The notes beneath the pieces were generated by a model. It worked only from the letters and a program-made list of their open reading frames with translations. It searched no databases and had not been told where the DNA came from. A program made the translations under genes and the position numbers. This document shows, one piece after another, positions 35,742 to 43,875 of a stretch of 64,000 bases of DNA. Source of the DNA: Pseudoalteromonas sp. SMS1 (GTDB taxonomy: Bacteria > Pseudomonadota > Gammaproteobacteria > Enterobacterales > Alteromonadaceae); contig NZ_JAKGBI010000020.1 in assembly GCF_021530565.1 (NCBI RefSeq), positions 1 through 64,000 of the forward strand, in the 5' to 3' direction. The first letter of the stretch is position 1. Every line of letters starts with the position of its first letter.

Positions 35742-37017
35742 CACCACGTAGTGCCATAAAGCAAGTCATCGCCAACCATAGCGCGTGATTACCAAGATCT
35801 TTCATTATTAAAAAGGGCAAGAAGAACCCGCAAAGTGCAGAAAACAGCATGCTATTGCGCATTTCTCTTGCTCTTGTTAAGCCGACGAATACCCCATCAA
35901 ATAAAAAGCAACTCATAGCAATAATAGGCAGGATCACGAGCCATGGTAAGTAATGAGTTGCGGTTATAATGACGCTTTCAATACTCGTCAGAGACGTGAT
36001 TATCAGCCGACCAAAAGCAGCAAAGATAACGCAGTACAACAAAGCAAAAATACCACCCCAAAATACGCTTACCCTAACCCAAGCTTTCAACTTGGTGACA
36101 TCTTGCTCACCTTTCGCTTGTCCCACCTTCGCTTCTGCCGCATAGGCAATGCCATCAAGCGCAAAGCTAACCAGCATCAGAAAATTAAGCAAGACTGCAT
36201 TGGCCGCTAATGTATTTTCTCCCAATCTAGCGCCGTAAAACGTCATAAAACTAAAGCACAGTTGTAACACCAGTGAGCGGATAAAAATATCTTTATTGAG
36301 GGAAAGTAAGTGTGTTATTTGGGGTCGACTGGGCAGTAAAATGGCCAGCTGCCAACCTTTGCGTCGCAGCAGTTTTGCAGTTAACACACAAGCGAGTATC
36401 AGCGCACTGTAATCCGCAATCACTGATGCCCATGCCGCACCAGCAACCCCCCACTCGAATCCAATAACAAACACTAAGTCCAACACAATATTGACAAGAT
36501 TGGTAAAAAGCACCACGTAGAAAGGCCCTCTGCCATATTGCAGCCCCAACATAAACCCAAGTAAAACCAAATTCATCATTGCCGCTGGGGCACTATAAAT
36601 ACGGGTAGAAAAATAGATGTGTGCTTGTGTCATTACTTGTTCAGTCGGATTGGCTAACTGCGCAATTACCTGCAAAAGGAATGGCGACAATGCAACGAGC
36701 GTCACAGCAAAAGTCAGCGCAAGCATTAAACTTGCGAACAAGGATTGCAGCGCTCGTGTTTGATTTTGCTCACCATAGGCCTGAGCAATTTCACCTGTTG
36801 TACTCATTCGTAAGAAGCTTGCCAACCAGAACAATAACGCGATACTTCCAGAACCTAACGCAATGCCTGCCAGATAATGTGCATGGCTGAGGTGTCCAAT
36901 CACAGCAGTATCAACTAAACCTAACAGTGGAACCGAAATATTTGATAAAATCATCGGCGCTGCGAGAGTAAGTAGTGGAATATGATAAGGTGTACGCAGG
37001 TAATGAAAAAGCTTCAT
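35686..37017 (-). CDS. dinF: MATE family efflux transporter, DinF-like
   Basis: 443 residues with 12 predicted membrane helices in two halves. The N-terminus PMILSNISVPLLGLVDTAVIGHL is typical of the DinF subgroup of MATE Na+/H+-coupled exporters. The 3' end overlaps the small membrane gene. The ATG at 37017 lies 15 bp inside the divergent deacetylase gene (see findings). I see no LexA box in the flanking sequence, so SOS control is not supported. Confidence 0.92.
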   Translation of the reverse strand: MKLFHYLRTPYHIPLLTLAAPMILSNISVPLLGLVDTAVIGHLSHAHYLAGIALGSGSIALLFWLASFLRMSTTGEIAQAYGEQNQTRALQSLFASLMLALTFAVTLVALSPFLLQVIAQLANPTEQVMTQAHIYFSTRIYSAPAAMMNLVLLGFMLGLQYGRGPFYVVLFTNLVNIVLDLVFVIGFEWGVAGAAWASVIADYSALILACVLTAKLLRRKGWQLAILLPSRPQITHLLSLNKDIFIRSLVLQLCFSFMTFYGARLGENTLAANAVLLNFLMLVSFALDGIAYAAEAKVGQAKGEQDVTKLKAWVRVSVFWGGIFALLYCVIFAAFGRLIITSLTSIESVIITATHYLPWLVILPIIAMSCFLFDGVFVGLTRAREMRNSMLFSALCGFFLPFLIMKDLGNHALWLAMTCFMALRGVTLIYRYRKLDAQQALLK

Positions 37018-38028
37018 AATTTAGTTCTATTTGTTGGATTAGTCAGCGCATCGGCGCAAAGTGCAACTATACTACAGTATCATCACGTGAGTGAAAAACT
37101 TCCCCCCGTAACCAGCGTGAGTGCGGATACTTTCAAATCACATTTAGCCTATCTCAAATCAGAAAATTACCATGTAATTGCACTCGATAAATTCATTGAG
37201 CAATTGAGAGCAGGCAAACCGCTTCCAATCAATACCGTCGCTATTACCTTTGACGATGGTTACGATAATAATATTGAAGCCGCAGCGCCTCTATTAGAAG
37301 CGTACAATTTTCCATACACCATATTCGTCAATCCTAAACTCATTGATGAAGGACAAAGCTATGTCATGACCTGGGATGAACTCAGGGCATTGTCAAAGCG
37401 CGGGGCACTAATCGCCAATCACAGTGCAAAACATGATTATTTGCATCTTCGCTTCAAAGGGGAGACAGACGCACAGTGGAAAAAGAGAATTGCCAATGAC
37501 CTAATCTGGTCGCAGCAGCGTATTGCCGCTGAAATCGGTCACAACCTGCCCTATATCGCCTATCCATATGGAGAGTTTGATAACTCAGTACAAGCGCTGG
37601 TAAAAGAATTAGGGCTGATTGGTATCGGTCAACATTCCGGTGCTGTTGGTGTAACAACTGACTTTACACGCGTGCCCCGTTTCCCAGCTTCTGGGATCTA
37701 CAGCAACTTAAAAACTTTAAAAGTGAAAATTAAGTCTCTGCCTTTTGAAATAGATAAGCTGAACTACACAAATTCTGTTACCACGGAGCGCAATCCCTCC
37801 TTTACTCTGTCATTCAAAGAGATGGATTTTTATCAGAGTCAATTTGCTTGTTTCGTATCGGGTGCAGGCCGCGCAGAGCTAGTTTGGCATGGTAAAAAAG
37901 AGGTTCAAGTTACCTCCCCTTCAGCCTTACCAAACGGACGTTCAAGATACAACTGTACTGCACCATCCAAAACGCACAAAGGCCACTTTTACTGGTTTTC
38001 ACAACCTTGGGTAGTTCAAGCACAATAA
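37003..38028 (+). CDS. Polysaccharide deacetylase family protein
   Basis: 341 residues. Signal peptide to about residue 20 (VSASAQS). NodB-type domain: catalytic aspartate pair TFDDGYD (about 80-86), metal histidines in ANHSAKHDYL (about 130-139), and motif 3 IAYPYGEFDN. Removes N- or O-acetyl groups from a cell-surface or extracellular polysaccharide; substrate unknown. The C-terminal 90 residues form an extra beta-rich domain with two cysteines. I start at 37003 (MKKLHNL), with AGG upstream; the frame is open to 36982. Confidence 0.9.
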   Translation: MKKLHNLVLFVGLVSASAQSATILQYHHVSEKLPPVTSVSADTFKSHLAYLKSENYHVIALDKFIEQLRAGKPLPINTVAITFDDGYDNNIEAAAPLLEAYNFPYTIFVNPKLIDEGQSYVMTWDELRALSKRGALIANHSAKHDYLHLRFKGETDAQWKKRIANDLIWSQQRIAAEIGHNLPYIAYPYGEFDNSVQALVKELGLIGIGQHSGAVGVTTDFTRVPRFPASGIYSNLKTLKVKIKSLPFEIDKLNYTNSVTTERNPSFTLSFKEMDFYQSQFACFVSGAGRAELVWHGKKEVQVTSPSALPNGRSRYNCTAPSKTHKGHFYWFSQPWVVQAQ

Positions 38029-38033
38029 TCACA

Positions 38034-39062
38034 TCAGCGACTTGCTGACTTCAATAAATTTGCAGCCATGTTGTCTAAAGAGACCACTTTATTGGCGGCA
38101 TTAAGTTCCACTGCAGCACGAGGCATCCCCCAAACCACGCACGATGCCTCGTCCTGTGCGAACGTGTTTGCGCCCCCGTTTTTTAGTCTCAACAGGCCCT
38201 GAGCCCCATCGCTTCCCATTCCTGTAAGTAAAGCTGCATGCACTTGCTTAGCGACTGGTAACAAAGAGTCAAATAGCACATCTACAGCTGGCTTGTGTCG
38301 ATTCACCTTTTCACCGTCCTTCAGCTGACACACGAGCTTATTGCCTTTTTGCGCAATAAGTAAGTGCTTGTCCCCTGGAGCGATGAAAACCTTTCCTTCA
38401 CCAAGTACATCGCCATCTTCAGCTTCTTTGACCGAAACAGTACAGCAACGGTCCATACGCTGCGCAAAGGAAGCACTAAAAACAGGAGGAATGTGTTGTG
38501 TGATGACCACTGGGGGACTATTGCCGGGTAATTTACTGAGGACCTCTCTCAATGCCTCAGTCCCGCCCGTTGAAGCTCCTATTGCAATGATGTTATTGAC
38601 TTTATAATTTGTATCTCGACTGGCTGCTTTCTCACTCGTATTTTTATCAGGCCTGAACGCCCTTACTTTTGCACGACTTGCAGTGCGAATCTTTTGATAC
38701 AAAATATCCGCATACGCTTCCAACTGCTCGGCGACATTAGTCATGGGCTTTGCAATGAAGTCCACTGCGCCAACTTCTAGCGCTTCCAAAGTTTCGGGCG
38801 ATCCTTTTTGTGTTAACGTTGAAAGCATCACGACAGGCATTGGCCGTAATCGCATTAAGTTCTTCAAAAAACTCAATCCATTCATCTTTGGCATTTCAAT
38901 ATCGAGCGTGAGCACATCTGGTTGTGTCGCTTTGATCATATCTCTCGCTTCGTAAGGATCTTTAGCCGCGCCGACCACTTGAATATCTCCGGCTTGCTCT
39001 AATACAGCTTTAAGTACCGCTCTTAAAAGAGGAGAATCATCTACGATGAGTACCTTAATCAT
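38034..39062 (-). CDS. cheB: Chemotaxis response regulator methylesterase CheB
   Basis: 342 residues. Receiver domain with D54 (TLDIEMPKMNG) and a methylesterase domain with serine in GASTGGTEA, histidine in QHIPPVF and aspartate in GMGSDGAQG. Demethylates and deamidates receptor glutamates for adaptation. Last gene of the chemosensory operon. Confidence 0.97.
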   Translation of the reverse strand: MIKVLIVDDSPLLRAVLKAVLEQAGDIQVVGAAKDPYEARDMIKATQPDVLTLDIEMPKMNGLSFLKNLMRLRPMPVVMLSTLTQKGSPETLEALEVGAVDFIAKPMTNVAEQLEAYADILYQKIRTASRAKVRAFRPDKNTSEKAASRDTNYKVNNIIAIGASTGGTEALREVLSKLPGNSPPVVITQHIPPVFSASFAQRMDRCCTVSVKEAEDGDVLGEGKVFIAPGDKHLLIAQKGNKLVCQLKDGEKVNRHKPAVDVLFDSLLPVAKQVHAALLTGMGSDGAQGLLRLKNGGANTFAQDEASCVVWGMPRAAVELNAANKVVSLDNMAANLLKSASR

Positions 39063-39073
39063 AGGTGTTTACT

Positions 39074-39697
39074 CTAAAATAATTCGATGTCAGTTTGCGC
39101 ATCTTGCATCTCAATATCATGAAGGTATTTAACTTCACGTTTCTCAATTGTGTCATTGTGCATCTGTCGCAACTTTTTAACTTTTGCGGTGCCTGACTGG
39201 GGATGAAAGACAACTTTACGAGGCCAGGGTCCCCCCACATCATGCGACACTAAGTTTAAATTTTCTTCTTCGACATACGCATGCGCAAAGCGGATGTTTC
39301 CAACGCCGATGTCTGTCATTGCACTAATAATTTTACCGCCACCAAACAATTTTACTTTGAGGTTATCACGACTCGCCCCATTCTTGAGCACCTCATTGAT
39401 CAAGTACTCCATGGCCCAGTTGCCATAGCGACAATTAAAATCATCGGAGTGTACATTCGTAATTTCTTTCATATTTTGCGCGCCTGGCAGCATAAAGTGA
39501 TTCATCCCGCCAATACCTAATTTCTCATCATACACGCAAGCTGCAATACATGAGCCTAATACCGTCGAAATCAGTTCATCATTCTTTGAGACATAAAACT
39601 CACCAGGCAAGACCTTGGCGACCACCTTACTGCGCCCAGCATCCCAAAATCGTTTAACATGTTCAAAGCCCCGAATAACCGGTCTAAACTGATTCAT
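39074..39697 (-). CDS. cheD: Chemoreceptor glutamine deamidase CheD
   Basis: 207 residues. The catalytic cysteine lies in VLGSCIAAC and the histidine in GMNHFMLPG, both diagnostic for CheD. Deamidates receptor glutamines. Overlaps the cheR stop by 4 bp (ATGA). The C-terminal tail is longer than the common 160-residue form. Confidence 0.95.
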   Translation of the reverse strand: MNQFRPVIRGFEHVKRFWDAGRSKVVAKVLPGEFYVSKNDELISTVLGSCIAACVYDEKLGIGGMNHFMLPGAQNMKEITNVHSDDFNCRYGNWAMEYLINEVLKNGASRDNLKVKLFGGGKIISAMTDIGVGNIRFAHAYVEEENLNLVSHDVGGPWPRKVVFHPQSGTAKVKKLRQMHNDTIEKREVKYLHDIEMQDAQTDIELF

Positions 39698-40518
39698 GCC
39701 GCGTCGATCCTCTTATACATTGTTTTGCCTAAATTCTTAAAATCAGTCCGCTCTTTACTCATCGTTTCAGAGTGACCAATAAAAAGGTGCCCATGCGCTT
39801 TGTCGAGTAAGTCGTGATATCCTTTAAACAAGTTGTCTTTTGTCTCTTTATCAAAATAGATCAAAACATTTCTACAGAATATGAGATCGAACGGGCCACG
39901 CATCGGCCAAGGCTCCAACAAGTTCAAACGCTTAAAATAGATAAAACTTTTCAGCTTATCTTTAACTCTATATTGACTACCATCACTGCTTTTTAGAAAC
40001 CACTTACGTAAGTGGCTCTCTTCTAACCCAGTTACCGAGGTACTGTTATATGTACCTTCTGAGGCTTTTTGCAACACATTAGAGTCTAAGTCCGTTGCCA
40101 ATACCTTGACATCCCAATCACTCGGGAATTCTTCAGCAATGGTCATCGCAATGCTATATGGCTCTTCACCCGTTGAGCACCCAGCGGACCAAATGCGAAC
40201 GCGCTTTGTCCCTTTGTTGTCAGCCTTAATTTTTGGTAACAAACCTGACTTTAAATATTCAAAGTGATGTGCTTCTCTGAAAAACGAGGTCAAGTTCGTC
40301 GTTATCGCGTTGATAAAGTGGCTGAATTCATGATCACCTTGATGATCTAAGTAGTCTAAATAGTCTTCAAAAGATCTCAGCCCATTAGCCCTAATTCGCC
40401 TAGCTAACCTTGAGTACACCATCTCTCTTTTATGAGGGCCAAGTACAATGCCACAAGCGTTGTACACTCTGTCAGAAATAGTCTGAAAATCCTTATCAGT
40501 GAATGGGAATTCTTTCAT
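39694..40518 (-). CDS. cheR: Chemotaxis protein methyltransferase CheR
   Basis: 274 residues. N-terminal helical domain and SAM-binding domain with IWSAGCSTGEEPYSIAM; FCRNVLIYFD is the conserved catalytic-side motif. Methylates receptor glutamates. It is separated from the upstream receptor gene by 108 bp containing a hairpin, the only large gap in the operon. Confidence 0.97.
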   Translation of the reverse strand: MKEFPFTDKDFQTISDRVYNACGIVLGPHKREMVYSRLARRIRANGLRSFEDYLDYLDHQGDHEFSHFINAITTNLTSFFREAHHFEYLKSGLLPKIKADNKGTKRVRIWSAGCSTGEEPYSIAMTIAEEFPSDWDVKVLATDLDSNVLQKASEGTYNSTSVTGLEESHLRKWFLKSSDGSQYRVKDKLKSFIYFKRLNLLEPWPMRGPFDLIFCRNVLIYFDKETKDNLFKGYHDLLDKAHGHLFIGHSETMSKERTDFKNLGKTMYKRIDAA

Positions 40519-40584
40519 ACGAGCACACTTATATTTAGTTCACTTTTTAGCTAGGAATTAATGACAAGTACTGCAATGTATTGA

Positions 40585-40607
40585 GTAGGGAAGCTAGCGT
40601 TCCCTAC
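40585..40607 (-). terminator. Intra-operon hairpin between the receptor gene and cheR
   Basis: Perfect 8-bp stem GTAGGGAA / TTCCCTAC with a 7-nt loop. There is no T-run after it on the minus strand, so it may attenuate or stabilise mRNA rather than end transcription. Confidence 0.45.
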
Positions 40608-40626
40608 CCAACATTATCCATCGGTT

Positions 40627-43356
40627 CTAGAATTCTTCCCATTCATCAGAGTCGTCGGCAAAGCGATTCGCCATGCCAGACGTATTTCGACTCATATCTG
40701 CGCTGCCATTCGGTGTGGCACTTGGTAACTTGATACTCGCGGTCCCCCCTGATACTGGCTGGGGTTTACTCAACCTCTCAGATGAGATATTAGTCACTTC
40801 AGAAAGTCCATTGCCACCGCTAGATTCTCCCACGTTAAAGAAGTTTAATAACCTTCTCATATCATTGGCTTGTTCTGCCATAGATTCACCAGCAGCAGAG
40901 GCTTCTTCAACCAAGGCTGCATTTTGCTGCGTCATTTCATCCATTTGAGCAACCGCTTTATTCACCTGCTCTATCCCCGAGCTCTGCTCTTCAGATGCTT
41001 CTGCAATATCCGAAATCATCTCTGTCACACGTTTTACTGCTTCGACAATTTCTTTGAGTGTTGCCCCAGACTCGTTTACGAGTAAGGTGCCATCTTCTAC
41101 TTTGCCTACACTGTCTCGGATCAGATCTTTAATTTCTTTCGCAGCCCCCGCAGAGCGCTGTGCAAGATTTCGTACTTCACCTGCCACAACAGCAAATCCA
41201 CGCCCTTGCTCTCCCGCTCTTGCTGCTTCTACAGCCGCATTCAATGCGAGTAAGTTAGTCTGGAATGCAATTTCGTCGATCACACTGATAATATCCGCTA
41301 TTTTCTTACTGGATTCATTGATCTCAGACATACTTGCGACAGCTCGGTTAACCACTTCACCGCCCGCCACGGCCTTCTCACTCGTTTCGGATGCCAGCTC
41401 ATTGGCGACTTTGGCATTGTCGGCGTTTTGTCTCACCGTACTGGTCATTTCTTCCATGCTAGAGGCTGTTTCCTCAAGTGAAGAAGCTTGCTCTTCAGTC
41501 CGTTGACTTAAGTCCGCATTGCCTTGAGAAATTTCTTCTGCGCCACTGGCGACCATAGCTGCAGATGAACTAATGCGGTTTAATACTTCAGTTAACTTAT
41601 CAGCCGTCGTATTTGCATCCTGTTTGAGTTTATCAAAGGCCCCTTTATAGTTGGAATTGATGCGTTGCGTTAGGTCTCCATTAGCCAAGGCATCAAGCAT
41701 ATTTACGGTGTCTGACACCGCGTCATCAACAATCGATACTAAGCCATTCAAGCCCTGAGCAAGTCTGAGGTAGAAACCCTCTTTGTCATTTTCATTTAGC
41801 CTTGCGGATAAATTACCAGCGCGGGCTGATTCCACCAATTCATTCACTTCAAATTCAATGGCGACTTCATCGGTTCTGTCTTCCCATTCAACGACCGTAC
41901 CTATGCGCTCACCATCCGCCGCTATAATAGGATTGGCCACTAGGCCAAATGTACGTCCTCCTACCTTTATTTCCGTTTTGTAGGTGTCCGTTAAATTCGT
42001 CACCATATTGCGCTGATGGGCTGGGTTTTTATGAAACACATCAATGTTTGCACCAATCAGTTTGGCACTGTCAAAGTTAGGTAAATCTTGACGAATATCC
42101 CGTTCGGCATTTTTCATCATCGCTGCAACAGACTCATTCATGTATACGATATTAAATTGTGAATCTGCAATCATTGTATTTGTCGCGACATTGTCCAAAG
42201 CACGACGTACTCGCAAGTTTTCATTGGCAATTGATTGTGCTTCTCGCTCTTGCGACAATCGCTCCGTTTTATCTTCCCATTCAACAACAGTGCCTATGCG
42301 CTGTCCTTCATTATTGTGGACCGGTGTCGCTATTAACCCGAAAGTAAAGCCCGCAACCTGGATATCTGTCTTGTATGTGCCTGTCATACTGTTCAGTAAA
42401 TTTCTTTGATGGGCAGGGTTTACATGGAAAATATCAATATTCTGGCCTATCAATCCATCCACATTGAAACGTGGTAGCGCCTCTTGAAGTTTGGCTTCAT
42501 TCTTTCTAAGCATTTGTGTAACTGACTGGTTGGTATACACAATATTAAAATCATCATCCGCCAACATGACATTCGCTTGACACACATCTAACGCACTAGA
42601 AATACGTGCATTCTTAGCCGCTTCATCTTTTTGTTTTTTCTCAATCGCCAATTGTTGGGTCAGGTCCCCCCATTCAACAAGCGTTGCAATACGATTATTG
42701 TCTTCATCGAACACCGGTGTTGCGATCAAATCAAACGTTAAACCCGAGACGGTGATTTGTGTTTTATAGACGTCTCTTAGGTTTGCTAACAGGTTACGTT
42801 GATGACTCGGGTTAGCATGAAACATATCTATATTGGTACCAATGGCAGTCGCGACATTGAAATTAGGTAAATCTTGCCTTAATTGATGCTCGTTTTTTCT
42901 AAGCATGCTGGTGACTGAGTCATTCATATAGACTATATTATTGTCGCTGTCTGCAACCATGATATTGGCTTGACAACCTTTCAATGCCAGCAACAAACTT
43001 TGTGTATGGTCGTCTTGATGATCTTCCTCTTGTTCAACATCACGTTTTGATAGTGCCCGAAACAGTTGTGGAAAATGAGAAAAGTCAACCTGCCCTAGCT
43101 GCTCTTCGTTCCGTGCTTGAATATAAGGCAATGCACTGTACACAGTGGCTAATTGGGTGGTTAAACCAGACAAGCCCTGCTTCATAAATATTAACGCTGC
43201 TGCAATCCCAAGCAATGGCACCACAAACGAAAGCATACGCATTTGCTCTGAGTCAGCTTGCCCAAGCTGAGCACCAAGAATGACACTAACAACCAGTATG
43301 ACCCCTGTAATTAAGATCTTGTTATTAATACTACTTTGGATACTCTGTTCACTCAT
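40627..43356 (-). CDS. Methyl-accepting chemotaxis protein with three tandem PAS domains
   Basis: 909 residues from the ATG at 43356, which has a GGGGGT Shine-Dalgarno; a TTG 12 bp earlier is less likely. Two membrane helices (about 13-32 and 42-58) are almost adjacent, so there is no periplasmic sensor. Three PAS domains (about 125-235, 256-365, 385-495) are clear duplicates, each with FHxNPxHQR and a closing VEW(G/E)D. HAMP-like segments (about 500-590) lead to the signalling domain (about 600-850) with the hairpin tip DEIAFQTNLLALNAAVEAARAGE. The protein ends in EWEEF, resembling the xWxxF pentapeptide that tethers CheR and CheB. Confidence 0.95.
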   Translation of the reverse strand: MSEQSIQSSINNKILITGVILVVSVILGAQLGQADSEQMRMLSFVVPLLGIAAALIFMKQGLSGLTTQLATVYSALPYIQARNEEQLGQVDFSHFPQLFRALSKRDVEQEEDHQDDHTQSLLLALKGCQANIMVADSDNNIVYMNDSVTSMLRKNEHQLRQDLPNFNVATAIGTNIDMFHANPSHQRNLLANLRDVYKTQITVSGLTFDLIATPVFDEDNNRIATLVEWGDLTQQLAIEKKQKDEAAKNARISSALDVCQANVMLADDDFNIVYTNQSVTQMLRKNEAKLQEALPRFNVDGLIGQNIDIFHVNPAHQRNLLNSMTGTYKTDIQVAGFTFGLIATPVHNNEGQRIGTVVEWEDKTERLSQEREAQSIANENLRVRRALDNVATNTMIADSQFNIVYMNESVAAMMKNAERDIRQDLPNFDSAKLIGANIDVFHKNPAHQRNMVTNLTDTYKTEIKVGGRTFGLVANPIIAADGERIGTVVEWEDRTDEVAIEFEVNELVESARAGNLSARLNENDKEGFYLRLAQGLNGLVSIVDDAVSDTVNMLDALANGDLTQRINSNYKGAFDKLKQDANTTADKLTEVLNRISSSAAMVASGAEEISQGNADLSQRTEEQASSLEETASSMEEMTSTVRQNADNAKVANELASETSEKAVAGGEVVNRAVASMSEINESSKKIADIISVIDEIAFQTNLLALNAAVEAARAGEQGRGFAVVAGEVRNLAQRSAGAAKEIKDLIRDSVGKVEDGTLLVNESGATLKEIVEAVKRVTEMISDIAEASEEQSSGIEQVNKAVAQMDEMTQQNAALVEEASAAGESMAEQANDMRRLLNFFNVGESSGGNGLSEVTNISSERLSKPQPVSGGTASIKLPSATPNGSADMSRNTSGMANRFADDSDEWEEF

Positions 43357-43368
43357 TTCGACCCCCAA

Positions 43369-43875
43369 TTAGCCCTTGAGTCCACTTTTATCACTCAAAT
43401 CTAAAACTTTCTCTAGATTTAAAAGCACAACCATTTTTTGCCCTACATTGACCAGACCGTGAACAAAGTACGCATTGTCCGAGTCCTGAAAGTCAGGTAC
43501 ATCTTTCGCCTTTTCCTCTGCAATGCTGTATACATCTGATACGGCGTCCACGACTAGCCCCATTATTTTTTGCTGATCTTTTATCTGCACTGACACAACA
43601 ATCACAACAGTGAGTGGTCCATATTCAATTGCGTCAATGCCAAACCGCATCCGCAAATCGATGATAGGTACAATCGTCCCTCTTAGATTCATTGCACCGC
43701 GCACAAAATTTGGCGAATTTGGGATCGTTGTGACAGGCTCCCAACCTCGAATTTCTTGCACAGCCAAAATATCCATACCGTACTCTTCATCGTGCATCAT
43801 AAAAGTTAAAAACTGCTTTTCGTCCGACTCTCCATCGAACATCAACTGTTGATTTACGCCCACTTGATCAATCAT
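43369..43875 (-). CDS. cheW: Chemotaxis coupling protein CheW
   Basis: 168 residues, SH3-like coupling protein that joins receptors to CheA. Recognised by YGMDILAVQEIRGW near residue 32 and the NLRGTIVPIIDLR stretch. Overlaps cheA by 4 bp. Confidence 0.96.
   Translation of the reverse strand: MIDQVGVNQQLMFDGESDEKQFLTFMMHDEEYGMDILAVQEIRGWEPVTTIPNSPNFVRGAMNLRGTIVPIIDLRMRFGIDAIEYGPLTVVIVVSVQIKDQQKIMGLVVDAVSDVYSIAEEKAKDVPDFQDSDNAYFVHGLVNVGQKMVVLLNLEKVLDLSDKSGLKG

Noticed and set aside
35686..37017. SOS control of dinF
   Set aside because: No LexA-like CTGT-N8-ACAG palindrome was found near its start.
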